Shown here: positions 18,136 through 27,287 of the stretch, in pieces
Numbering within the stretch: position 1 is the first letter of the stretch
Layout: each line of letters opens with the position of its first letter
NCBI RefSeq assembly: GCF_016745095.1
Contig: NZ_CP067087.1
Coordinates: 434,001-498,000 of the forward strand
Length of the DNA stretch: 64,000 nt
Direction of reading: 5' to 3'
DNA from: Croceicoccus sp. YJ47
GTDB taxonomy: Bacteria > Pseudomonadota > Alphaproteobacteria > Sphingomonadales > Sphingomonadaceae
The notes under the pieces: model-generated
The model's database searches: none
What the model saw: only the letters and a program-made list of their open reading frames with translations
Told to the model about the DNA's origin: nothing
Made by a program: the position numbers and the translations under genes

Positions 18136-18901
18136 CGGTGTCGCGCTGCACCAGCACCATTTCCTGCACCACGGTGCGGCGCGGCTGCGTCAGCGCGAAA
18201 TGGACGCCGACGGCGATATCCTCGGCCCGCATCATGGTATGCGCGTTGATGCGCTCGGCCTGCTTTTCGGGCGGAATATCGGGCTTCTGCATGTCCGATC
18301 CGGTGAGTGCCGGCACGATCAGCGTGACCTTGATCCCGTCCCGCGAAACCTCGCGGCGCAATGCCTCGGCAAAACCGTGAATGCCCGACTTGATCCCGGC
18401 ATACACCGTCGATCCGCCGCCCAGCTTGTGCACCGAATAGCTGCCGATCATGACGATATCGCCATGGTCCCGCATGTGGTTCACGGCCTTGTGCGCGCCG
18501 ACGACATACTGCGTGAAATCCTGCGCGATGGCATAGCGCAGTTCATCCTCGTCCACGTCGGTCAGGCCGCCATAACCCGCCGCCGCGTTCAGCACGGCAA
18601 TGTCGTAGCCGCCCAGAGTCGCCTCCGCCTCCCGGTAAAACCGGTCCAGCCCGTCCTTCGTCGCGAGGTCGCAGGCGATGCCATGGCCGGTGCCCACCTC
18701 CGCAATGCGGGCGAGCGCGTCGGCAAGGTGATCCTCGTCCCGGCCGCAGATGAACACCTCTACCCCTTCGGAGGCGAGCAGCACCGCGATCGCGCGCCCG
18801 ATGCCGGTGGTGCCCCCGGTGACGATGGCCTTTCGCCCGGTGAGCGGGGTGCGGGCGGTGTGCGCGTCGGACGCGTTCGTCGGCGTGGTCGTATCGGTCA
18901 T
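18128..18901 (-). CDS. Short-chain dehydrogenase/reductase
   Basis: Classical SDR of 257 residues. The Rossmann motif is VTGGTTGIGRAIA near residue 28, NAAAGYGG fills the NAG position, GSYS contains the catalytic serine and YAGIK the Tyr-Lys pair near 167. The carboxyl part, INAHTMMRAEDIAVGVHFAL, resembles reductases of unknown substrate. GGAGAA lies about ten bases before ATG 18901. It overlaps the GH130-like gene by 8 bp, so the two probably act on related sugar-type substrates; that is inference from layout. Confidence 0.85.
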   Translation of the reverse strand: MTDTTTPTNASDAHTARTPLTGRKAIVTGGTTGIGRAIAVLLASEGVEVFICGRDEDHLADALARIAEVGTGHGIACDLATKDGLDRFYREAEATLGGYDIAVLNAAAGYGGLTDVDEDELRYAIAQDFTQYVVGAHKAVNHMRDHGDIVMIGSYSVHKLGGGSTVYAGIKSGIHGFAEALRREVSRDGIKVTLIVPALTGSDMQKPDIPPEKQAERINAHTMMRAEDIAVGVHFALTQPRRTVVQEMVLVQRDTDA

Positions 18902-18967
18902 GCGGGAAATTCTCCTTCGCCTTCGCAAAGGATCGGCAGGCCTGCCGGTTCCCGATGCAAGCAGGGT

Positions 18968-19597
18968 TCAGGGCCGCCAGTCGAGAAAGCGTTCGAGCAG
19001 CGCGATGCCGTAACGCTGGCTCTTTTCCGGGTGGAACTGCACGCCGAGCAGGTTGTCCCGCGCCACCGCCGCCGTAATCGCCCCGCCATGATCGGTCAGC
19101 GCGGCAATATCGCGGCCATCGTCGACCGCGAAATGATAGCTGTGGAGGAAATAGGCCTCGCCATCCTCGATCAGCTCGGCGCCGTCGTGATGGCGCATCG
19201 GCGCAACGTCGTTCCACCCCATGTGCGGCACCTTGATGGCCGGATCGGTCACCGCGATCGCGCGCACCTCCCCGCCGATCCAGTCGAGCCCGTCATGCAC
19301 GCCGCGTTCGACCCCGCGCGTGGCCAGCAATTGCATCCCCACGCAAATGCCGAGGAACGGCGCCCCGCCGGACATTACGCGTTCCTCCATCGCCGCGACC
19401 ATGCCGTCGATGCTGCGCAGGGCATTGGCGCATGCCCCGAACGCGCCGACGCCGGGCAAGACGATGCGCTCGGCATCGCGCACGATTTCGGGATCGGCGG
19501 TGACGCGAATATCGCCCGCGCCCGCGGCTTTCAGCGCATTGGCGACCGAATGCAGGTTGCCCGCGCCATAATCGATGAGAGCAAGATGCCCGCCCAA
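18968..19597 (-). CDS. hisH: Imidazole glycerol phosphate synthase glutaminase subunit HisH (TTG start)
   Basis: Class I glutamine amidotransferase that feeds ammonia to HisF. The translation begins LGGHLALIDYGAGNLHSV. The nucleophile cysteine is in LGICVGMQLL near residue 82, and the His/Glu pair in GVQFHPEKS. I place the start at TTG 19597 because GGAGG (19606-19610) lies nine bases upstream and only five bases remain after the hisB stop. The longer open frame to 19654 would run into hisB without a better site. A 66-bp gap with a separate ribosome binding site precedes the SDR gene. Confidence 0.93.
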   Translation of the reverse strand: MGGHLALIDYGAGNLHSVANALKAAGAGDIRVTADPEIVRDAERIVLPGVGAFGACANALRSIDGMVAAMEERVMSGGAPFLGICVGMQLLATRGVERGVHDGLDWIGGEVRAIAVTDPAIKVPHMGWNDVAPMRHHDGAELIEDGEAYFLHSYHFAVDDGRDIAALTDHGGAITAAVARDNLLGVQFHPEKSQRYGIALLERFLDWRP

Positions 19598-19601
19598 GCG
19601 A

Positions 19602-20211
19602 TCAGACCTCCAGCGTGCCGGAGCCGAGCATCCCCTTGGTCGAGGGGACGGCATCGGCCTTGCGCGGATCGATTTCCACCGCCTGCCGCATGGCGCGGGC
19701 GAAACCCTTGTAGATCGCCTCGATGATGTGGTGGTTGTTCTGCCCGTAGAGCAGCTCGATGTGCAGCGTGATGCCGCACGCCTGCGACACCGAATGGAAC
19801 CAGTGGTCGAACAGCTCTGTATCCATTTCGCCCAGCCGGCTCTGCGAAAAGCTTACCTTCCAGACGAGATACTTACCGCCCCGAAATGTCGAGCGCCACG
19901 CGCGCCAGCGTTTCGTCCATCGGCGAATAGGCGGTGCCGTAACGGCTGATCCCCTTGCGGTCGGCCAAGGCCTGGTCGAGCGCCTGTCCCAGCGCGATGG
20001 CGCTGTCCTCGACCGTGTGGTGCTGGTCGACATGCAGGTCGCCGTCGATCCGCATCCGCACGTCGATCAGCGAATGGCGCGAGAATTGCTCCACCATGTG
20101 ATCGAGAAAACCGATGCCGGTCGAAATGTCGTAAAGCCCGGTGCCATCGAGATCGACCGAAACGTCGATGTCGGTTTCGTGGGTCTTGCGCTTGATATGG
20201 CCTGTCCGCAT
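19602..20211 (-). pseudogene. hisB: Imidazoleglycerol-phosphate dehydratase HisB, frame split by one extra base
   Basis: HisB removes water from imidazole glycerol phosphate. The first 112 codons (20211 down to 19876) read [17 protein letters not shown] to [10 protein letters not shown] with metal-binding [12 protein letters not shown], then hit TAA at 19873-19875. The remainder continues one frame over as [32 protein letters not shown] and [11 protein letters not shown]. Removing one base near 19875 restores a 202-codon gene of normal length with no other damage. The extra base is either a sequence error, a recent mutation (giving histidine auxotrophy) or, much less likely, a frameshifting site. 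Confidence 0.9.
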
Positions 20212-20294
20212 GCGCCCGCTATAGGCACGCGGACAGGCGGCGCAACCTGTTTTGCCGCTTGACCGGAGGCGGACGGGTTGCCAATTCAGCAGGC

Positions 20295-20828
20295 ATGACA
20301 GAGACCCCGCCAGACAGCATGATCCCCTATGACGAAATCGTTCAGGAAGCCCTGCGCGCCGTCGTGGGCCGCGTATTGGGACAGGTGCAAGCCAATGGCA
20401 GCGTCCTGCCCGGCGGACATCATTTCTACATCACCTTCAAATCGCAGGCGCCCGGCGTCGACATTCCCGACCATTTGCGCGCGCGTTTCCCCGATGAAAT
20501 GACCATCGTGTTGCAGAACAAGTTCTGGGACCTGGTCGTGGCCGACGATTTCTTCTCGGTCGGGCTGAGCTTCAATCAGATGCCGGCGAAGCTGGTCATT
20601 CCCTATGCCGCGATCACCGCTTTTGTCGATCCGGCGGTGGATTTCGGCCTTCAGTTTCAGCCCGTCGGCCATGATGCAGAGCCCGAACCCCACGAGGATG
20701 CGAACAATGACGCGATCCGCGGGCCGGGGGGCGATGCGGAACAGGGCGGCAATCCGGGCGTTGATGAAGCGACCGATGGCGATGACGGCTCCAATGTCGT
20801 GACCGTCGATTTCGGAAAGAAGAAATAG
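20295..20828 (+). CDS. sspB: SspB-like ClpXP adaptor (alphaproteobacterial type)
   Basis: Stringent starvation protein B homologue that tethers ssrA-tagged and other substrates to the ClpXP protease. The 177-residue product has the folded substrate-binding domain ([61 protein letters not shown]), then a flexible acidic/glycine-rich tail ending [11 protein letters not shown], where SspB normally carries its ClpX-binding peptide. ATG 20295 is preferred over the longer open frame from 20259. It is divergent from hisB with 83 bp between. Confidence 0.85.
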   Translation: MTETPPDSMIPYDEIVQEALRAVVGRVLGQVQANGSVLPGGHHFYITFKSQAPGVDIPDHLRARFPDEMTIVLQNKFWDLVVADDFFSVGLSFNQMPAKLVIPYAAITAFVDPAVDFGLQFQPVGHDAEPEPHEDANNDAIRGPGGDAEQGGNPGVDEATDGDDGSNVVTVDFGKKK

Positions 20829-20896
20829 GGGGCTCGACGCGTTTTCGTTGTGGGGCCAGACTTTACCAGCCCTGATTTGAACAGCGAGGAATTCCC

Positions 20897-21256
20897 ATGG
20901 CCAAGCGTCGCCGCCTTCCGGGTATCAGCCCGAACCCGATGACCAATCTGATCATCACCGACATCGTCCTTCGCGGGGTGGGCCGGCTCACCCGGCGCGT
21001 GGCGGAAAAACAGCTCTTGAAGGTGCGCTATAACGACAGCGCCGCCGACAAGGTGGTCAAGGGTCGCTCGCTCCCGCGCATGCTGTCCTCGGCCGTGCTG
21101 GCCCGCGTGGCGACAGGCTCCGTGCCCGGCGCGCTGGCGGTTGGCGGCGGGCTGGTCGCCAAGACGATCTACGACCGCGCCCGCGGCAGCGACGCCAAGC
21201 GCGAAGGCCGCAAGCAGGTGCGCAAGCAGATCCGCGAAGGCCGGTCCAAGGGTTGA
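20897..21256 (+). CDS. Conserved hypothetical basic protein
   Basis: Unrecognised 119-residue protein, strongly basic at both ends (MAKRRRLPG; REGRKQVRKQIREGRSKG), with a mildly hydrophobic glycine/alanine stretch near residues 80-93 (VPGALAVGGGLVAKTIYD). A good ribosome binding site, GAGGAA, lies before ATG 20897. It looks like a small membrane-associated or nucleic-acid-binding protein of sphingomonads, but no domain is identified. It lies between sspB and gmk on the same strand. Confidence 0.7.
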   Translation: MAKRRRLPGISPNPMTNLIITDIVLRGVGRLTRRVAEKQLLKVRYNDSAADKVVKGRSLPRMLSSAVLARVATGSVPGALAVGGGLVAKTIYDRARGSDAKREGRKQVRKQIREGRSKG

Positions 21257-21339
21257 TCCCCGGTTTTTCCAAGACCCTAATTTCGCCATGAGGGCTGTCC
21301 CGGCTTGACCGGGATGGCCCATGGCGCGCATCTGCCGCC

Positions 21340-22023
21340 ATGGACAGAACTTCAGATTCGCCCGACACCGGCACGCACGAACGCCCCGCCCTGCAACGCC
21401 GGGGCCTGATGTTCATCCTGTCCTCGCCCTCGGGAGCGGGCAAGACCACCATCGCGCGCAAGCTGCTCACCGCCGATCCCGCGCTCGCGCTGTCGGTATC
21501 GGCGACGACGCGCCCGATGCGTCCGGGCGAGGTCGACGGGCGCGATTACCATTTCGTCAGCCGTGAAAAATTCGACGCGATGATCGACGACAGCGCCTTT
21601 CTCGAATGGGCGCATGTCTTCGGCCACAGCTATGGCACGCCCAAATCGCACATCTGGGCCGGATTGAAGGAAGGGCAGGACTTCCTTTTCGACATCGACT
21701 GGCAAGGGACGCAGCAATTGCACCAGCGGGCCGAGGCGGACGTGGTGCCGGTCTTCATCCTGCCGCCCAGCATCGACGAATTGCGCCGCCGCCTGACCGC
21801 GCGGGCCACGGACGATCCGCAGGTCATCGACGCCCGCATGGAACGTGCGCGCGCCGAAATCAGCCATTGGCACGATTACCAATATGTCGTCGTCAACGAC
21901 GATATCGACGCCTGTTACCGCCAGGTCCGCCAGATTCTGGAGGCGGAACGCCTGCGCCGCGCGCGTCAGACGGGCCTCGTCCGCTTCGTGCGCGAACTGA
22001 CCGAGGACGGCAATCGGGCCTGA
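21340..22023 (+). CDS. gmk: Guanylate kinase
   Basis: Phosphorylates GMP to GDP with ATP. The 227-residue protein has the P-loop LSSPSGAGKTTIARK near residue 27, the GMP-binding VSATTRPMRPGEVDGRDYHFVS, FLEWAHVFGHSYGTPK and DIDWQGTQQL. An amino extension of about 20 residues precedes the usual start, so translation could instead begin at ATG 21409 (MFILSSPSG). The gene stands alone, convergent with the autotransporter gene. Confidence 0.95.
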   Translation: MDRTSDSPDTGTHERPALQRRGLMFILSSPSGAGKTTIARKLLTADPALALSVSATTRPMRPGEVDGRDYHFVSREKFDAMIDDSAFLEWAHVFGHSYGTPKSHIWAGLKEGQDFLFDIDWQGTQQLHQRAEADVVPVFILPPSIDELRRRLTARATDDPQVIDARMERARAEISHWHDYQYVVVNDDIDACYRQVRQILEAERLRRARQTGLVRFVRELTEDGNRA

Positions 22024-22054
22024 GAGCGTTTGACGCCGCCGCAATCCCGGCGGA

Positions 22055-24577
22055 TCAGAAGCGGTGCGACCATTGCATCGCGACGCCCTTGTCCGCGGGG
22101 AAGTCGGCGATATGGCCGGGGTCGGTCCTGTAATAGAGGCTCGCCGCCAAATCGCCCAGCACGGTGCGCCCGCGCCACGCGATCTCGGTCGCGATTTCCC
22201 GCCCGGTGGGTGCAAGCGCCAGCGTCCGAATGCCGAAAATGGCCTCCTCCCGGTCGTAATCCCACGATACGGGAAGGTTGAAACGCACGCCTCCGCCCGT
22301 CACACGCAGCGGTTGCGATAGGCGAAGGGCCAGCGCGTCGCCCGATGCGAAGACGCCCCGCCGTTCCAGATCCACGTTCCATGCATTGGCGGACAGGCGC
22401 GAGCCCCCTGCCACCGCGCCCGATTCGCGGGCGTGGGTAAAGGCATGCCGATAACCGCCGCCGAGCCGCCATCGGTCGCCTATCCGCCAGCCAAACCCGC
22501 CATCCAGCATCATGCTATCCGCGCCGCCCTGCCCCAATGCGGCGTGGAAACGGCTGCCCAGAATGGTGCGATCCTCCGCCATCCAGCCGAGCGAAAGGCC
22601 GATGTCGACATCCTCCCATTGCCGGTCGAGCGTCGCGGCAAAGCGCGTCATCCGGTCGGGCCGCACCCGCGCATCGCGCAACGCGTCGCGGTCGCGCATC
22701 TGCCACAAGGTGCCGCCTTCGGCGCTGAGCGTGAGGCCGAAATCGCCGAGTTCGCGGCGCAAGGCGAGCGCGGCATCGGTGCGCGCGATCACGCCAAGCT
22801 CGCCCCGTGCATCGCCTGCGATCATGAAGGCGGGCTGCTGCGCGCCTTGGAGCATCGCCTGCAATCCCCCCGCGCCTTGCCGGAACCCGAAGGCGATCGC
22901 GGTATCCGGCGCAAGCTGCGCCGATACGCGCGCGGCCAGGACCTGCGCCTGCCGGCCCTGCTCCTCGGTCAGGGTGAGGCGCGACACCGGGTCGGGCGCC
23001 TGTGTCGAATCGTTCGATATGGTAAAGCCCAGGGCGAGTTTCCCGGCATCGAACGCCAGGTTGCGCGTCGCCCCCGCCATCGCGCGGTGCAGGCGCGGCG
23101 TCGGCGAAGCCTCCCGCAGCGAGGCGGCAAGATCCATCGCATAGGCACGGTCATATCCATCGAGAATCACCGCGCCCATCCGGGCACCTGCGGACGCATC
23201 GCCCATCGCCGTGCCGGTGGTCCCGCCCACATCGCTCAAGCTGACCGGCGTGGCGGACCCGGCGAGCGTGGTCGCCCCCTGCGGCGCGAACGCGGCGGCG
23301 ATGTCGAGCAGCCCGCGGCCATAGATGGCATCGGCACCCGGATCGCCCAGATCGCGCGCGCTGTTGAGGAGAATCTCGACAATCTGATCGCCCGAAAGAT
23401 TGGGAAACGCCTGCGCGAGCAAGGCCACCGCGCCCGAAATCTGCGGCGCGGCGAAGCTGGTACCCGACACGACATAGACAAAGCTCGTGCCGTTCTCCTC
23501 CGTCGTAAAAACCTCCCCGTTTTCATAGACGCAGCATACGCGCCCGCCGCGCGCGGAGAGAAAGGATGCGGCGAAACTGCCGGCCCGGTTGCTGAAACCC
23601 GAAATGCGATTGTCGGCATCGACCGACCCGGCGATGATGACGTTGGCGGGCGCCCCGCTCAACGTATCGGTGGCGAAGGGGTCGGGATTGTCCGGGTCGA
23701 TATCCACATCGGTGGAATCGCCGTCATTGCCCGCCGACACGACCACCACGACGCCCATGGCCGCCGCACGCGCCACCGCGTTGCGCACCTCGCGCCCCGC
23801 CCTGCCCCCGCCGAGCGAGAGATTGACCACCCGCGCGCCCGCATCGGCGGCGCGATTGATCCCGGCGGCGATGGCCCGGTCGCCGAAGGTGCAACCGGTG
23901 GAGGGATCTTCGGGATCTTCGGTGGCGCAGCTGCCCGGCGTGTCTGCGCGCAGGGCGATGATCGTGGCATCATACGCGATGCCGATCACGCCTGTATCAT
24001 TGCGCGCGGCCGCCGCGACCAGCGCGACCTGCGTCCCGTGCCCGTCCTCCGATTCCAGCCCGCGGCTTCCGGCGACATCGGCGGATGCGGCGGACAGGCG
24101 CCCGGCAAATTCCGGATTGTCCGGATCGATGCCGGTATCGACGATCCCGATCGCGACCCCCTTGCCGGTCACGCCCTTCTGCCAAGCGGAGATGACATTA
24201 TGCTGCTCCGGCCCGTCCGAGCGGCGATACTCAGCCGTATCGAAGTTGGTCGGCACCGGCGTGAAGGTCGGCGTCGGACTGGGAGTCGGTGTGGGTGTCG
24301 GTGTGGGCGTAGGGCTGGGCGCGGGTGTTGGCGTAGGGCTCGGCGCGGGTGTTGGCGCCGGCGTGGGCGTGGGTGCCGGCGTCGGCGTCGGCGTTGGCGC
24401 GGGACTGGGCGCCGGGGTTGGCGCAGGGCTCGGCGCGGGAGCCGGCGGCGGCGCGGGCGTGCTCGTCATGCCGCCACCACCACCGCCGCACGCGACGAGC
24501 AGCATCGAGCCCGACAGCGCCCATGCCCATTTGCCATGCCGCGAGGGCTGTGCGTTTCGACCCGGCATTATCGTCAT
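22055..24577 (-). CDS. S8 serine peptidase (subtilisin-like) with lipoprotein signal and autotransporter-type carboxyl domain
   Basis: Large exported protease (840 residues). A lipobox, [11 protein letters not shown], follows a basic start, so it is probably lipid-anchored. A Pro/Thr/Ala/Ser-rich spacer (about residues 39-110) precedes the S8 domain with the triad in [12 protein letters not shown] (Asp), [15 protein letters not shown] (His) and [20 protein letters not shown] (Ser). The carboxyl third is rich in alternating polar and hydrophobic strands and ends in aromatic WSHRF, as in outer-membrane beta-barrel autotransporters. I use ATG 24577; the open frame to 24685 would put codons before the signal. 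The substrate is unknown. Confidence 0.85.
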   Translation of the reverse strand: MTIMPGRNAQPSRHGKWAWALSGSMLLVACGGGGGGMTSTPAPPPAPAPSPAPTPAPSPAPTPTPTPAPTPTPAPTPAPSPTPTPAPSPTPTPTPTPTPSPTPTFTPVPTNFDTAEYRRSDGPEQHNVISAWQKGVTGKGVAIGIVDTGIDPDNPEFAGRLSAASADVAGSRGLESEDGHGTQVALVAAAARNDTGVIGIAYDATIIALRADTPGSCATEDPEDPSTGCTFGDRAIAAGINRAADAGARVVNLSLGGGRAGREVRNAVARAAAMGVVVVVSAGNDGDSTDVDIDPDNPDPFATDTLSGAPANVIIAGSVDADNRISGFSNRAGSFAASFLSARGGRVCCVYENGEVFTTEENGTSFVYVVSGTSFAAPQISGAVALLAQAFPNLSGDQIVEILLNSARDLGDPGADAIYGRGLLDIAAAFAPQGATTLAGSATPVSLSDVGGTTGTAMGDASAGARMGAVILDGYDRAYAMDLAASLREASPTPRLHRAMAGATRNLAFDAGKLALGFTISNDSTQAPDPVSRLTLTEEQGRQAQVLAARVSAQLAPDTAIAFGFRQGAGGLQAMLQGAQQPAFMIAGDARGELGVIARTDAALALRRELGDFGLTLSAEGGTLWQMRDRDALRDARVRPDRMTRFAATLDRQWEDVDIGLSLGWMAEDRTILGSRFHAALGQGGADSMMLDGGFGWRIGDRWRLGGGYRHAFTHARESGAVAGGSRLSANAWNVDLERRGVFASGDALALRLSQPLRVTGGGVRFNLPVSWDYDREEAIFGIRTLALAPTGREIATEIAWRGRTVLGDLAASLYYRTDPGHIADFPADKGVAMQWSHRF
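24265..24462 (-). repeat. Low-complexity Pro-Thr/Ala/Ser repeat within the S8 peptidase gene
   Basis: About 200 bp of short tandem units encode alternating proline dipeptides (PAP, PTP, PSP). The segment links the lipobox to the protease domain and probably spans the cell wall or lifts the enzyme from the membrane. Such tracts vary in length between strains. Confidence 0.8.
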
Positions 24578-24806
24578 GCGTTGTGTTGTCCCTGCGCGGC
24601 CAGCGTAATCTCGATCCTTGCCCCGGTGTCCTTCCGCCCTGTCGGAAGATCGACCGGCATTGCCGATAGCGCAGCGAGCGTGCATCGAAGCTGAACGATG
24701 GCCTGCGTAACCGCCCTAGGCTCTTGTCCTGTCGCGATACGGGCGATAGGCGAACCATCGCAAACCATTGGCCCCACCGGGCCGTCGCCAGAGGATGCCG
24801 CCCATC

Positions 24807-25652
24807 ATGACCGATCAAGCCGACCTGATATCGCAAATCGACGCCGCGTTCGAGGACCGCGCCAATGTCACGCCCGAAAGCGTCGACGTCCGCCGTCCGG
24901 TCGAAGCGGCGCTGCAGATGCTCGACAATGGCGAGGCGCGGGTGGCCGAACGCGGTGCCGATGGCGAATGGGTGGTGAACCAGTGGCTGAAAAAGGCGGT
25001 GCTGCTGTCCTTTCGCCTGAATGACAATGAAATCGTGCCCGACGGTTCGGGCGGCGCGCCCGCCTATGACAAGGTGCCGTCGAAATTCGCCGGGTGGACC
25101 GATGCGCGTTTCGAGGAGGCCGGTTTCCGCGTCGTCCCCGGCGCGGTCGCGCGGCGGGGCAGCCACATCGGCAAGGGCGTCGTGCTCATGCCCAGCTTCG
25201 TCAACATTGGCGCGTTCGTCGACGAAGGCGCGATGATCGACACCTGGGCGACCGTCGGTAGCTGCGCGCAGATCGGCAAGAACGTGCACCTGTCGGGCGG
25301 CGCGGGCATCGGCGGCGTGCTCGAACCGTTGCAGGCGGACCCGGTCATCATCGAGGACGGCGCCTTCATCGGTGCGCGTTCCGAAGTGGCCGAGGGCGTG
25401 CGCGTGGGCGAAGGCGCGGTGCTCTCCATGGGCGTGTATCTGGGCGCATCGACCCGCATCGTCGACCGTGCGACGGGCGCGGTGCACACAGGCTACGTTC
25501 CGCCCTATTCCGTGGTCGTGCCGGGCACCATGCCGGGCAAGCCGCTTCCCGACGGGAGCGAGGGCCCCTCGCTCTATTGCGCGGTCATCGTGAAAACCGT
25601 GGATGCGCAGACCCGCGGCAAGACCGCAATCAACGAGCTGCTGCGCCCGTAA
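24807..25652 (+). CDS. dapD: Tetrahydrodipicolinate N-succinyltransferase DapD
   Basis: Succinylase-branch enzyme of lysine and meso-diaminopimelate synthesis, using succinyl-CoA. The 281-residue protein has an alpha-helical start and a left-handed beta-helix of hexapeptide repeats ([57 protein letters not shown]), then [19 protein letters not shown] 24807 gives the usual [12 protein letters not shown] start, with GAGG at 24791-24794; an ATG at 24795 is in frame but overlaps that site. Divergent from the S8 peptidase gene. Confidence 0.96.
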   Translation: MTDQADLISQIDAAFEDRANVTPESVDVRRPVEAALQMLDNGEARVAERGADGEWVVNQWLKKAVLLSFRLNDNEIVPDGSGGAPAYDKVPSKFAGWTDARFEEAGFRVVPGAVARRGSHIGKGVVLMPSFVNIGAFVDEGAMIDTWATVGSCAQIGKNVHLSGGAGIGGVLEPLQADPVIIEDGAFIGARSEVAEGVRVGEGAVLSMGVYLGASTRIVDRATGAVHTGYVPPYSVVVPGTMPGKPLPDGSEGPSLYCAVIVKTVDAQTRGKTAINELLRP

Positions 25653-25680
25653 CGCGCGGGCACAGAGCCATGGCGGCGGC

Positions 25681-25706
25681 GGAACGAAACCGCGCCGTCA
25701 TGCGTT
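25681..25706 (+). promoter_or_regulatory. Candidate EcfG (general stress sigma) promoter
   Basis: GGAAC (25681-25685), 17 bases, CGTT (25703-25706). This matches the alphaproteobacterial EcfG consensus GGAAC-N16-17-CGTT exactly. It stands 85 bp before ATG 25791 and faces the five-gene run that ends at 27287. Confidence 0.6.
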
Positions 25707-25790
25707 CGAATACCACTGTTATAAATCCCGGACAGGACGTATCGCTGGGCGGGCATCAGACTGCAATCTTGGACAGGAGCCTCAATTACC

Positions 25791-26090
25791 ATGGAACGCC
25801 ACGGCGAAGAAGTTGACGTATCGACCACCGAAGCGCGCGCGGGATCGACGCCGCATATCGTGCGCTGGGTGCTGATCATCAGCCTCGTTTTGATCGTGGG
25901 CGGCATGTCGGCCATCTGGATTTTCGGCGCGGCCACGACCGATGACGAGGTCGCAAGCGGCACTGCCCCCGAACAGCCTGTCCTGCCCGCCGGCGCCGCC
26001 GCGCCGAACGAGCCTGGCGATGCCTCCGATACCGCGATCCCCGGCGTCGGCGCCGAGGGCGAGGAGCCGGAGATGGTGGACCCGCAATAA
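25791..26090 (+). CDS. Small single-pass membrane protein, function unknown
   Basis: A 99-residue protein with a 25-residue cytosolic start, one membrane segment (VRWVLIISLVLIVGGMSAIWIFGA, residues about 24-47) and an acidic, Pro/Ala/Glu-rich outer tail. No family is recognised. It is the first gene after the EcfG-type promoter at 25681, and 17 bp separate it from the DUF2945 gene, so a general stress role is inferred from position only. Confidence 0.65.
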   Translation: MERHGEEVDVSTTEARAGSTPHIVRWVLIISLVLIVGGMSAIWIFGAATTDDEVASGTAPEQPVLPAGAAAPNEPGDASDTAIPGVGAEGEEPEMVDPQ

Positions 26091-26107
26091 CGACAGGAGC
26101 CGGCATC

Positions 26108-26332
26108 ATGTCCGAGAACAAGTTTCAGAAAGACCAGTATGTCGAGTGGAGCTGGGGCAACGGCACCGCGAAGGGACAGATAAAGGAGCGTTTCGAGCGT
26201 GACGTGGAACGCACGCTCAAGGGCTCCAAGGTCAAGAAGAACGGCACCGAGGACAATCCTGCCTATCTCATCAAGCAGGAAGACGGTGACGAGGTTCTGA
26301 AACTCGGGTCCGAGCTTGAGGCGGCGAACTGA
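26108..26332 (+). CDS. DUF2945 (hypervirulence-associated, TUDOR-like) small protein
   Basis: Cytosolic protein of 74 residues matching the DUF2945 family by FQKDQYVEWSWGNGTAKGQI near the start and NPAYLIKQEDGDEVLKLGSE near the end. Family members are small SH3/Tudor-like folds of unknown function found in bacteria and fungi. ACAGGAG precedes the ATG. Its stop codon overlaps the next start (TGATG). Confidence 0.8.
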   Translation: MSENKFQKDQYVEWSWGNGTAKGQIKERFERDVERTLKGSKVKKNGTEDNPAYLIKQEDGDEVLKLGSELEAAN

Positions 26333-26514
26333 TGCCGGCAAAGTCAAAGGCACAGCAGAAGGCCGCCGACGCGGCCCTTTCGGCAAAGCGCGGCGAGACG
26401 AAAGTCTCCGACCTTCAGGGCGCGTCGAAGGACATGTACGATTCCATGTCGGAGGACGAGCTGGAGGATTTCGCCTCCACCGACCGGAAAGACCTTCCCG
26501 AAAAGAAGGACTGA
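26332..26514 (+). CDS. DUF3008-family small protein
   Basis: A 60-residue hydrophilic protein matching the DUF3008 family by MPAKSKAQQKAADAALSAKR and the MYDSMSEDELEDFASTDRKD segment. It has no cysteine and no membrane segment and is probably largely disordered or helical. It overlaps the DUF2945 gene stop by one base. Function unknown; the group is often annotated with stress-induced proteins. Confidence 0.8.
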   Translation: MPAKSKAQQKAADAALSAKRGETKVSDLQGASKDMYDSMSEDELEDFASTDRKDLPEKKD

Positions 26515-26520
26515 CCCGCG

Positions 26521-26850
26521 GTGGACGACGACGAGAAGAAAGAATGCCGCAAGCAATTCGGCGACTGCGTGAACATGCAGCCCAAGGAGCTTGAAGAATG
26601 GCTCGACACCGACGAATCGAAATCGGTCGGTGACAGCGATGGCGGCGAAAGCACCGGCCATCGTTCGGGCCGCCGCATCGTCGAGATCAAGCGCCGCAAT
26701 GTCGATGAACTCACCGATGCCGATTACGACCATATGCAGAAGGTAATCGGCTACATCCATCGCCACCTGGAACAGCGGCCCGACGGCGATGTCGAGGATA
26801 CGAACTGGCGCTATTCGCTCATGAACTGGGGGCATGATCCGCTGAAATGA
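26521..26850 (+). CDS. DUF3140-family protein (GTG start)
   Basis: A 109-residue acidic protein starting at GTG 26521. It contains VNMQPKELEEWLDTDESKSV, SGRRIVEIKRRNVDELTDAD and YDHMQKVIGYIHRHLEQRP, the DUF3140 pattern, with an ending WRYSLMNWGHDP. Six bases separate it from the previous stop, and its own stop overlaps the next start (ATGA). Function unknown. Confidence 0.8.
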   Translation: MDDDEKKECRKQFGDCVNMQPKELEEWLDTDESKSVGDSDGGESTGHRSGRRIVEIKRRNVDELTDADYDHMQKVIGYIHRHLEQRPDGDVEDTNWRYSLMNWGHDPLK

Positions 26851-27287
26851 GCGGGTCTGCATCCGGGCTCGCCCGCTTTGTCGAGGCACAGGACGGCATT
26901 TACGAACGTGCGCTCGGCGAATTGCGCGACGGGGCGAAGCGGTCCCACTGGATGTGGTTCGTCTTTCCGCAGATTGCCGGTTTGGGCCACAGCGCGATGG
27001 CGCGCCGCTATGCCATTGCCGATGCGGCAGAGGCGCGCGCCTATCTGCGGCACGATGTGCTCGGCCCGCGCCTCATCGGATGCACCGATGCCGTTCTCGA
27101 TTGGGCGGGACGACGCGGCGCGGTGGAGATCATGGGCGACATCGACGCCATGAAACTGCGCAGTTCGATGACCCTGTTCGAGGCATGCAGCGATACGCCG
27201 GAAGCAGGCCAACGCTTCGGCGCGGTGATCGACGCATTTTACGATGGGCAGCGCGACGCGGCGACCGGCGCGCGCCTCGGCCTATAA
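26847..27287 (+). CDS. DUF1810-family protein
   Basis: A 146-residue protein with the DUF1810 signature: LARFVEAQDGIYERALGEL, RSHWMWFVFPQIAGLGHSAMARRYAI and DIDAMKLRSSMTLFEA. The family is widespread (also in eukaryotes, near calpastatin annotations) and of unknown biochemical role. It is the last gene of the run behind the EcfG-type promoter. Its end overlaps the convergent DUF72 gene by 6 bp. Confidence 0.85.
   Translation: MSGSASGLARFVEAQDGIYERALGELRDGAKRSHWMWFVFPQIAGLGHSAMARRYAIADAAEARAYLRHDVLGPRLIGCTDAVLDWAGRRGAVEIMGDIDAMKLRSSMTLFEACSDTPEAGQRFGAVIDAFYDGQRDAATGARLGL

Noticed and set aside
22433-24694. Long plus-strand frame of 753 codons
   Set aside because: Antisense to the S8 peptidase gene, rich in Arg and His, no motif.
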